From a virus, in the IMG/VR virus record IMGVR_UViG_3300025141_000877, positions 1 to 21,977 of that record: DNA of 21,977 bases, one strand, 5' to 3'. Position 1 is the stretch's first letter; every line of letters starts with the position of its first letter. The translations under genes were made by a program, and so were the position numbers. Shown here piece after piece: positions 1 to 6,119 of the stretch. The notes beneath the pieces were generated by a model. The model saw only the letters and a list, made by a program, of their open reading frames with translations. It did not search any database and was not told the origin of the DNA.

Positions 1-2
1 CC

Positions 3-119
3 GCACCCGCGGTTAAAGTAACGGAAACCGAAGTAACCACGCCGACCAAAAACACAACAAAAACGACCACCACGGCCACATTTAAGAAGACAAAGAGCGT
101 TAAAAAGAAGACATCATAA
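3..119 (+). CDS. C-terminal end of an upstream gene (partial), Thr/Lys-rich tail
   Basis: An open frame runs in from the left edge and ends at the TAA at 117-119, followed at once by a second in-frame TAA. The visible 38 residues are low complexity: an Ala/Val/Thr/Glu stretch, then a Thr-rich run broken by lysines, then a strongly basic end (FKKTKSVKKKTS). No domain can be named from this piece. The gene lies immediately before the neck genes, so it is probably another virion or head gene. The basic tail could contact DNA or be a flexible extension, but that is inference. The reading frame is supported by codon continuity and by the tandem stops just before the next leader. Confidence 0.6.
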   Translation, partial: APAVKVTETEVTTPTKNTTKTTTTATFKKTKSVKKKTS

Positions 120-148
120 TAAAGTGGTGCCATGGTCGGTATTTGTAC

Positions 149-164
149 TTGATAAAACTATTTA
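149..164 (+). promoter_or_regulatory. Candidate phage late promoter element, copy 1
   Basis: The sequence TTGATAAAACTATTTA lies 20 bases before the GTG of the first neck gene. A very similar 16-base element occurs before the sheath gene (3014-3029), and a variant with a 3-base longer spacer before the tape measure gene (10888-10906). The shared core is TTGA plus an A-rich spacer plus ACTATTTA. It does not fit a spaced sigma-70 -35/-10 pair and is not the exact T4 late motif TATAAATA. Promoter function is inferred only from repeated placement before major transcription blocks. Confidence 0.4.
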
Positions 165-168
165 TCAA
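149..168. repeat. Perfect 8-bp inverted repeat overlapping promoter-like element 1
   Basis: TTGATAAA (149-156) and TTTATCAA (161-168) are perfect reverse complements around a 4-base loop, ACTA. The right arm ends 2 bases before the Shine-Dalgarno sequence. As DNA this could be a dimeric-protein binding site over the candidate promoter. As RNA it would be a weak AU-rich hairpin. Confidence 0.5.
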
Positions 169-170
169 AT

Positions 171-177
171 AGGAGGG
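171..177 (+). promoter_or_regulatory. Strong Shine-Dalgarno deciding a GTG start
   Basis: AGGAGGG sits 7 bases before the GTG at 185-187. It selects this GTG over the GTG at 181, which is in another frame, and over an upstream ATG at 132 whose frame stops after a few codons. Confidence 0.75.
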
Positions 178-184
178 CCCGTGT

Positions 185-1459
185 GTGCCGACAAACCTTA
201 GTCCCAAATCTCAAGCTAGCGCCATTGTCCTAACTTCTACTGGCAGCACAGATTTGGTTACCGGATCCTTGCCTTTCGGCATGTACTCCGGTTCTGCCGA
301 ATTCATTAGCGGTGCCTCCGCGCAAGTAGCTTATGTATATAAAAAGTTGGGCGGCGATGTGGTTGACATTGAGCTTACACCTTCAAACGTTTATTCTGCA
401 TACGAAGAGGCGGTTTTAGAGTATTCATATATTGTTAATCTACATCAAGGAAAAAATGTGCTTTCGAGCGTGTTGGGAAACACCACGGGCTCCTTTGATT
501 ATAAGGGCGAGCTAACCGACGGCCCAGCAGGTGTGAGTTTAAAATATCCTCGTTTTCAAATTGGGTATTCTAAGAGAGTTGGCGATACTATGATTTCAAT
601 GGGTGGTCTTGGTGGTGCTGTAGCACAATATTCAGGATCATTTAAGCCGCAGAGCAAAAAACAAGATTATGACCTGCAGCAAATTATTGAAGACGCATCC
701 TCTAGCGGTGTGGATGATGGGGGCACAACAGTCGCCTTTGCCGGCAAAGTGGGCACCAAGCGCATCATCATTACCCAGGTGTTCTACAAGACCCCGCGCG
801 CCATGTGGCGCTTTTACGGCTATTATGGGGGCATTGGAGTGGTGGGCAATATGTCAACGTATGGTCAATTTTCTGACGACTCTACTTTTGAGCTTATTCC
901 GACGTGGCAAAACAAACTACAGGCCATGATGTACGAGGATTCTATTTTCACGCGCACTTCCAATTTCTCGTATGAGGTCATCAATAACAAGCTGCGTCTT
1001 TATCCCGATCCTGGCTATTGGGACTTTAGTGGTATTGATAGAATGTGGTTCCGGTTTTATATAGACGATCAAAACGCGTGGGAAGAAAGTTCAGACTTCA
1101 CTGATGGAACACAGGGCATCAATAATATAAACACGGTGCCATTTGGCAATATTCCTTATGAGAACATCAACTCTATGGGCAAGCAGTGGATCCGCAAGTA
1201 TGCGTTAGCGCTGTGTAAGGAGATGTTGGGCCAAATTCGAGGAAAGTTTACCCAAATACCCATTCCTGGCGAATCGGTTACGTTAAATCATGCAGATTTG
1301 CTCTCGCAAGCCAAAGAAGAACAACAAAACCTCAAGGATAAACTCGCAGAGATGCTCAAAGAGGTTGAATACAAAGAGTTGGTTAAGTATGACTCAGAAA
1401 CTGCTGATGCCACCGCAACAGTATTTAAGGGGTCGCCTTTGCCGATCTTTGTGGGGTAA
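185..1459 (+). CDS. Virion structural protein, putative neck/head-completion protein (T4 gp13-like position)
   Basis: A 424-aa protein starting at GTG behind a very strong ribosome binding site. The N-terminal part (about 45-85) reads as a compact helical segment (YVYKKLGGDVVDIELTPSN, then an YEEAVLEYSYIVN stretch). The middle is aromatic- and Gly-rich, suggesting beta structure (about 120-320). The C-terminal part (about 335-400) has a conserved-looking helix with a KYALALCKEMLGQIRGKF stretch, an IPIPGE turn and a charged coiled-coil-like helix. I recognise the general pattern from structural proteins of large marine-type myoviruses. Placement immediately before gp14-like and gp15-like genes suggests a neck or head-completion role at the portal-tail joint. 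The family is known to me only as structural, so the gp13-like label rests mainly on gene order. The next gene starts 5 bases after its stop. Confidence 0.5.
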   Translation: MPTNLSPKSQASAIVLTSTGSTDLVTGSLPFGMYSGSAEFISGASAQVAYVYKKLGGDVVDIELTPSNVYSAYEEAVLEYSYIVNLHQGKNVLSSVLGNTTGSFDYKGELTDGPAGVSLKYPRFQIGYSKRVGDTMISMGGLGGAVAQYSGSFKPQSKKQDYDLQQIIEDASSSGVDDGGTTVAFAGKVGTKRIIITQVFYKTPRAMWRFYGYYGGIGVVGNMSTYGQFSDDSTFELIPTWQNKLQAMMYEDSIFTRTSNFSYEVINNKLRLYPDPGYWDFSGIDRMWFRFYIDDQNAWEESSDFTDGTQGINNINTVPFGNIPYENINSMGKQWIRKYALALCKEMLGQIRGKFTQIPIPGESVTLNHADLLSQAKEEQQNLKDKLAEMLKEVEYKELVKYDSETADATATVFKGSPLPIFVG

Positions 1460-1464
1460 CTTAA

Positions 1465-1953
1465 ATGTCAAATGAATGGAACAGGCCAGCACAGCCCCCG
1501 CCGCCACTCTTCTTGGGGGAGAAAGAGCGTAACCTAGTTAAGCAGGTAAACGATGAGCTTATAGAAAAAGTCATCGGACAGCAAATTCTCTATTATGCCA
1601 TTGACATGAAAACTACCGATTTTCATGAATTGTACGGTGAGGCAATGGAAAAAACCTATCTCCCTCCAATTCGCATATACGCCCTGGTTGAGTTTACAGA
1701 TTATTCAACGGAATATCTAGAAAATGTCGGAATTGACAAGACTTGGGAGATAAATGTACACTTTCATGAACGACGACTTACCGAAGATCAAGATATGTAC
1801 ATTCGAGAGGGTGATTTTGTGCTCTATGGTTCTTATTATTATGAGATCGTGAAATTGGCTGCAGCGCGTAAGCTTTTTGGGCAAGTAGGCCACAGTTTTG
1901 AAATTTCTGCAAGATGCAGAAGAGCAAGAAAGGGACTTTTTGATGCTACCTGA
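1465..1953 (+). CDS. Putative neck / head-tail adaptor protein (T4 gp14-like position)
   Basis: A 162-aa protein with ATG 5 bases after the previous stop and only a GGGG ribosome site inside the preceding gene's end, so translation is probably coupled. Residues 1-16 include a Pro-rich leader (PAQPPPPLF). The following helix contains GEKERNLVKQVNDELIEKV, then a beta-rich body with an REGDFVLYGSYYYEIV segment typical of small beta-barrel head-closure or adaptor proteins. The end is basic (ARCRRARKGLF). Between a gp13-like and a gp15-like gene, the likely job is joining the head to the tail terminator. The head-closure reading comes from the GDF-x-YG-x-YYEIV pattern and the context, not from a verified family match. 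The last 11 bases overlap the next gene's start. Confidence 0.5.
   Translation: MSNEWNRPAQPPPPLFLGEKERNLVKQVNDELIEKVIGQQILYYAIDMKTTDFHELYGEAMEKTYLPPIRIYALVEFTDYSTEYLENVGIDKTWEINVHFHERRLTEDQDMYIREGDFVLYGSYYYEIVKLAAARKLFGQVGHSFEISARCRRARKGLFDAT
1929..1935 (+). promoter_or_regulatory. Shine-Dalgarno deciding the start of the tail terminator gene
   Basis: AAAGGGA lies 7 bases before the ATG at 1943 and inside the end of the upstream gene. It favours ATG 1943 over a longer in-frame reading that begins with TTG at 1898, which has no ribosome site and would overlap the upstream gene by 56 bases. Confidence 0.65.
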
Positions 1954-2929
1954 TGATTTTAGTTTTGCAATGCTGCCACCTGGCGCCACAAGCACCACTT
2001 TGGAAGAATTGGGATTGCTTTCCTCTACGATTGAAACAATCGATTTTGCTTTGGTGTCTTGGGTCAAAGAAGATTTAAACCTCAGCGCCAAAAGCAACGA
2101 GGGGTTCACCCAAGTACCCGTTCTGTGGCAAACGCCGGAACGCTCTTACCAAATTAAGAACAATGAGGCACTCCGAGATGACGGGGGCGCCCTGAAGTTG
2201 CCCCTGATAAGCGTCGAGCGCACCAATATTGCCAAAGACCCCTCTCGCAAAGGCGCATACCAGGCACAAACTTATTCCACTGATAAAAATGGTCGCACTG
2301 GCCGCATCGTTTTAGCAAAGCGCATCAAGCAAGATAAAACACGCAATTTTGCTGTTGCCGCTGGGACGAGAACATCCACCGAAGCCGCAGAACAATATTA
2401 TTATCCGAGAGTGAACCAAAAACTTGTCATTCAATATCTATCGATCCCAATCCCTGTTTATATTAATGTGGATTACAAAATAACGATAAAAACTGAATAC
2501 CAGCAGCAAATGAACGAGTTGATGACGCCGTTTATGGCCCGAACCGGCCAGATTAATTCGTTTGTAATGCGTAGAAATGGTCACCTATATGAAGCATTCA
2601 TTGATCAAGATTTTACTCATAATAATAATGTTAGTAATCTTGACGAAGATATGCGTATGTTTACCACTGAAATTATAATTAGAGTATTGGGATATCTCAT
2701 CGGTGAGGGCCCCAACGATGACCGCCCCATTGTTCGCATCGATGAAAATTTTGTAGAGATTACATATCCTAGCGAGACAATCGTAACGGGAGAGGATTCT
2801 TTCTTCGGTGCCGCATCTATTCATGAAGACTCTTTTGCCAATGACGCCGGCACAACCATGTCAAACGACTACTTCCAACAGAATATGCCGGGCTCAGGGT
2901 CGGGACCTACTGGGTTTAAGAGATTTTAA
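1943..2929 (+). CDS. Tail terminator / sheath-stabilising protein, T4 gp15-like
   Basis: A 328-aa protein taking ATG 1943. The order of segments matches what I know of T4 gp15. First comes a VPVLWQTPERSYQ-type strand (about 58-70), then a LP-x-IS-x-ER segment (about 86-93). Next is an IPIPVYINVDYKITIKTEY strand followed by a QQMNELMTPFM helix (about 168-198). Last is an SNLDEDMRMFTTEIIIRVLGYLIG segment (about 231-254). gp15 forms the ring that caps tube and sheath at the head-proximal end and joins the tail to the neck. The C-terminal 60 residues are acidic then Gly/Pro/Asn-rich and probably flexible. The gene overlaps the upstream gene by 11 bases and is followed by a hairpin before the sheath gene, so it closes the neck module. 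Longer than T4 gp15 (about 270 aa). Confidence 0.65.
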   Translation: MLPDDFSFAMLPPGATSTTLEELGLLSSTIETIDFALVSWVKEDLNLSAKSNEGFTQVPVLWQTPERSYQIKNNEALRDDGGALKLPLISVERTNIAKDPSRKGAYQAQTYSTDKNGRTGRIVLAKRIKQDKTRNFAVAAGTRTSTEAAEQYYYPRVNQKLVIQYLSIPIPVYINVDYKITIKTEYQQQMNELMTPFMARTGQINSFVMRRNGHLYEAFIDQDFTHNNNVSNLDEDMRMFTTEIIIRVLGYLIGEGPNDDRPIVRIDENFVEITYPSETIVTGEDSFFGAASIHEDSFANDAGTTMSNDYFQQNMPGSGSGPTGFKRF

Positions 2930-2957
2930 GGCCCTAAGTGGCGAAAATCACGCACTT

Positions 2958-2993
2958 CCTGAACTGAAAGCCATATTATCAGTTTAGTTCAGG
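2958..2993 (+). terminator. Stem-loop terminator candidate between neck module and sheath
   Basis: Arms 2958-2968 and 2983-2993 (core CCTGAACT / AGTTCAGG) form an 11-bp stem with one G-U pair and a 14-base loop, followed by AGTTTTA and then CCTTTT a few bases on. This looks like a rho-independent terminator with a weak T tract, placed 29 bases after the tail terminator stop and before promoter-like element 2. It could instead be an RNA processing or stability hairpin. Confidence 0.5.
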
Positions 2994-3013
2994 AGTTTTA
3001 GCGCCTTTTGAAA

Positions 3014-3029
3014 TTGAAAATACTATTTA
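3014..3029 (+). promoter_or_regulatory. Candidate phage late promoter element, copy 2
   Basis: TTGAAAATACTATTTA matches element 1 at 14 of 16 positions with the same spacing and lies 57 bases before the sheath ATG, just after the terminator-like hairpin. A terminator followed by a promoter is the expected arrangement for a new transcription unit that begins with the very highly expressed sheath. Confidence 0.4.
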
Positions 3030-3086
3030 AGGTTGATGGCAAAAAACAATGTATAGCATTTGTTTTAAGAAGAAAGGGAGTAAGGA

Positions 3087-6071
3087 ATGTCAGTAAAAGA
3101 TTTCAAGTTTGTCTCTCCTGGGGTTTTCATCAACGAAATTGATAACTCCTTTGTACCGAAAACAGCAGACACAATTGGACCCGTTATTATTGGGCGCGCG
3201 CAGCGAGGCATTGGAAACCAACCGATTAAGGTTCAATCATATTCAGAATTTGTAGAAGTATTCGGCGATACCGTGCCGGGCCGCGCCGGCGGGGACGTAT
3301 CTCGCAATACGGCACACCTGCAGTCACCGATGTACGGCACATACGGCGCCAAGGCGTTTTTAAATGCCAATGTGGCTCCTCTTACATACGTGCGCTTGCT
3401 TGGAGAGCAGAGCACCAACAAGGACGGCACCACAGCCTCAAAGGCCGGCTGGAGAACAGATCAACTTCAGAGCGGAATCGCCAGTGGCGGTGGCGCCTAC
3501 GGACTTTGGATCGCCAAGTCCTCCTCGGCAGATGCTGCCGATCCGGTGTTTACCGGTACTGGCTCATTCCAATTAGCTGCTATTTGGTATACTGATAATG
3601 GCGGCATTAATCTTTCCGGAACACTTTTTGGGTCGATGGACAAGGGCACCACCGAACAAGACACGTGGCTGGACGCGTATAGCGACAGTCAATGTCCCTC
3701 TCAGGGCGCCATGGTGTGTTCAGACGCTTCAGGAGTTTTCACGCTTCTAGTGAGTGGGTCCAAGAACGCTACCAGTCCTGAAAAAATCTCCTTCACTCTT
3801 AATGATTCTAATTCTGACTTCTTGCGCAAGAAGTTTAACACAAGCCCCCAATTACGTGTAAGTGGGAATTTCTATCCCACTTCGGCTGAAAAAGATTATT
3901 GGCTGGGGGAATCATTTGAGCAAGAATTGCGCGATAGTGGCCTGGCCAGCGCCACCACTCTGGTCGGCATCATCGCGGGAATTCAAGAAAGCGGATCCAC
4001 ATCGGGCACCCCGCCGGGCCCCGCCAACATGCTCGGGCAAGCGACCCGCGAGGCTGTTACCGGGTGGTTTATTGGCCAGGACACGGGCACTGCGACGTCA
4101 TTTAACGCGGAAAATGCCACTAAGCTTTTTCGTCTTCGCGATCGAGGCCATGGCCAATGGCTAAGTAAAAATTGCAAAGTTTCTATTGAAAGAATTCGCC
4201 AGTCAAATACAACTATTAGTGATTATGGCACTTTCTCTGTTGTTATCCGCTCAATTAATGATACTGACAACAATGTTCAAGTTATGGAGCGTTTTGACAA
4301 TTTGGATCTTAATCCGAATTCGCCCAACTACATTGGAAAGCAAATCGGCGACACCTATCAAAAGTGGAACGAATCCGATCGCCGTCTTGCGGAGTATGGC
4401 AAATATCCCAATCGCTCCAAGTTTGTTTGGGTGCAGGTTAACGCGGCCATTGATAATGGCGGTGGAGAAGGGCTAGAAGCACTGGTTCCTTTTGGCTATC
4501 AAGGCCCCCCGATTCCCACAACTCCTACATATTATCAAAGCGGCGCCGCAGGTGATCATCCCGCCGGCGCTACGTACACCCCCAGCTCTTCTGTATATGC
4601 TAACGTTGGAAAAACTCTTTCCAATTTCTGGAATGCCGCCGGCGAAACGATGGCACTCACCGCTGCGATGGGCGGCCTTACTGCATCATTGGCGTGGCCC
4701 TCCGTGCGCCTTCGCCATTCTGCATCCAACGGCGGCTTAAGCAATTATACGCGCGCTTACTTTGGCTATCAAACTACTCGCGCTTCTGGCAGCACCTCCG
4801 GAGATCCTAGTGTTAAGGACTTTGGAATGTTGTGGACCCAACTTGCAAGCGGGTACGATCCAAGCGAATCGAGCACCACTGGACTTGATGCCTTTTCATA
4901 TATCTTTACTATGGATGATATCATCACAGGCAGTGGTGGCTATGCTAGCGCATTTTATAAGTCAGGCTCTCGCGCCGGAAGCGGTCCGGGACGAAGTGTG
5001 TCCGCTCTTGGCTCTTACACGGATCTTCTGGATAATGATCTTAATAAATTTACTGCTCCTTTCTGGGGCGGAACTGATGGGTTTAACATTCGAGTACCCG
5101 ATCCCACATATAATAGTGGAATGAGCGCCACAACTTCGACGAATACTAATGATTCGATATATTTTACTTGGAAACGCGCCATTGACACGGTGGCTGATCC
5201 CGAAGTCATAGATATGAATATGTTGGCAGCCCCTGGACTAGGTTTGGACTCCCTCACTGGTCATATGATTAACACGTGTGAAAGCCGCGCCGACGCATTG
5301 GCATTAATTGATATTTCCAATGCTTATAAGCCGCCCGCTGAGGGCTACGAGTCGGACCCAGCCGCCCGCCTCCCCTACACTCCCATCCAGATTGCAAACA
5401 ACATGATTGCCCGCCGCGTAGATTCTTCTTACGGCGCCACCTTCTATCCGTGGGTTCAAACTCGCGATGCAACTACTGGCCAGCTTCTTTGGGTACCACC
5501 CAGTGTGGCCATGTTGGGTGTTTTGGCTAGCTCTGAGCGTTCCGCTAAGATCTGGTTTGCTCCTGCTGGATTTAATCGCGGCGGATTGACTGATGGCGCT
5601 GCGGGGATCCCCATTACGAATGTCGTTACGCGCCTTACTTCGCGGAATCGCGACACCCTTTACGATGCCCGCGTTAACCCGATTGCTTCGTTCCCCTCTA
5701 GCGGGATTGTTGTGTTCGGCCAAAAGACGCTTCAAGAGCGCGCCTCTGCACTTGACAGAATCAATGTCCGGAGATTGGTGATTTATTTGAAGAAGCAAAT
5801 TTCAATTCTCTCTACTAAGGTTCTCTTTGAACAGAACGTCCAAGCGACTTGGAATAGATTTAAGGGCCTCATTGAGCCATTCTTGGCGAATGTCAAGACG
5901 GACTTTGGGATCACCGATTACCGACTCATCTTGGATGAATCAACAACTACGGCAGATTTGATTGACCGCAACATTTTGTATGCCAAGATCATGATCAAGC
6001 CAGCCCGCGCCATCGAGTATATTGCGATTGACTTCGTAATTCTTTCAACCGGCGCATCATTTGACGACTAA
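3087..6071 (+). CDS. Contractile tail sheath protein 1, T4 gp18-like
   Basis: A 994-aa sheath subunit. The N-terminus (FVSPGVFINEIDNSF, then GPVIIGRA) is the standard linker start of phage sheath proteins. The C-terminal 107 residues (from ALDRINVRRLVIYL, through VLFEQNVQATWNRFKGLIEPFL, to AIEYIAIDF) form the conserved sheath core that meshes with neighbouring subunits. Sheath proteins assemble as helical rings round the tube and contract to drive injection. T4 gp18 is 659 aa; the extra length lies in Gly/Ser/Thr-rich segments between the conserved ends, probably surface-exposed domains. Strong ribosome site AAAGGGAG, 6 bases before the ATG. A second full-length paralogue follows 48 bases later. 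Identification as sheath is secure; the function of the extra domains is unknown. Confidence 0.93.
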   Translation: MSVKDFKFVSPGVFINEIDNSFVPKTADTIGPVIIGRAQRGIGNQPIKVQSYSEFVEVFGDTVPGRAGGDVSRNTAHLQSPMYGTYGAKAFLNANVAPLTYVRLLGEQSTNKDGTTASKAGWRTDQLQSGIASGGGAYGLWIAKSSSADAADPVFTGTGSFQLAAIWYTDNGGINLSGTLFGSMDKGTTEQDTWLDAYSDSQCPSQGAMVCSDASGVFTLLVSGSKNATSPEKISFTLNDSNSDFLRKKFNTSPQLRVSGNFYPTSAEKDYWLGESFEQELRDSGLASATTLVGIIAGIQESGSTSGTPPGPANMLGQATREAVTGWFIGQDTGTATSFNAENATKLFRLRDRGHGQWLSKNCKVSIERIRQSNTTISDYGTFSVVIRSINDTDNNVQVMERFDNLDLNPNSPNYIGKQIGDTYQKWNESDRRLAEYGKYPNRSKFVWVQVNAAIDNGGGEGLEALVPFGYQGPPIPTTPTYYQSGAAGDHPAGATYTPSSSVYANVGKTLSNFWNAAGETMALTAAMGGLTASLAWPSVRLRHSASNGGLSNYTRAYFGYQTTRASGSTSGDPSVKDFGMLWTQLASGYDPSESSTTGLDAFSYIFTMDDIITGSGGYASAFYKSGSRAGSGPGRSVSALGSYTDLLDNDLNKFTAPFWGGTDGFNIRVPDPTYNSGMSATTSTNTNDSIYFTWKRAIDTVADPEVIDMNMLAAPGLGLDSLTGHMINTCESRADALALIDISNAYKPPAEGYESDPAARLPYTPIQIANNMIARRVDSSYGATFYPWVQTRDATTGQLLWVPPSVAMLGVLASSERSAKIWFAPAGFNRGGLTDGAAGIPITNVVTRLTSRNRDTLYDARVNPIASFPSSGIVVFGQKTLQERASALDRINVRRLVIYLKKQISILSTKVLFEQNVQATWNRFKGLIEPFLANVKTDFGITDYRLILDESTTTADLIDRNILYAKIMIKPARAIEYIAIDFVILSTGASFDD
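5041..5104 (+). repeat. 64-bp tract identical in both sheath genes, copy 1
   Basis: Bases 5041-5104 are identical to 8062-8125, encoding the NKFTAPFWGGTDGFNIRVPD segment in both sheath proteins. Flanking DNA is clearly diverged at synonymous sites, so this block stands out as a likely gene-conversion tract. Confidence 0.9.
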
Positions 6072-6085
6072 TACCACTATTAATT

Positions 6086-6103
6086 ACTAATTAAAACAAA
6101 CAC
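6086..6103 (+). repeat. Duplicated intergenic leader, copy 1
   Basis: ACTAATTAAAACAAACAC lies 15 bases after the stop of sheath 1 and before the start of sheath 2. An 18-base near-copy with one difference is at 9107-9124 after sheath 2. The shared spacer shows that the duplicated unit includes the 3' intergenic sequence. A role in translation or RNA processing is possible but not shown. Confidence 0.7.
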
Positions 6104-6119
6104 GATAAGGAAATAAAGA

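Noticed and set aside
1898-1942. Longer N-terminus for the gp15-like protein, starting at TTG 1898.
   Set aside because: No ribosome site, a 56-base overlap with the upstream gene, and a well-placed AAAGGGA before ATG 1943.
5304-5798. Minus-strand open frame of 164 codons inside sheath 1.
   Set aside because: Shadow of a strongly conserved sheath region with no sign of its own coding signal.
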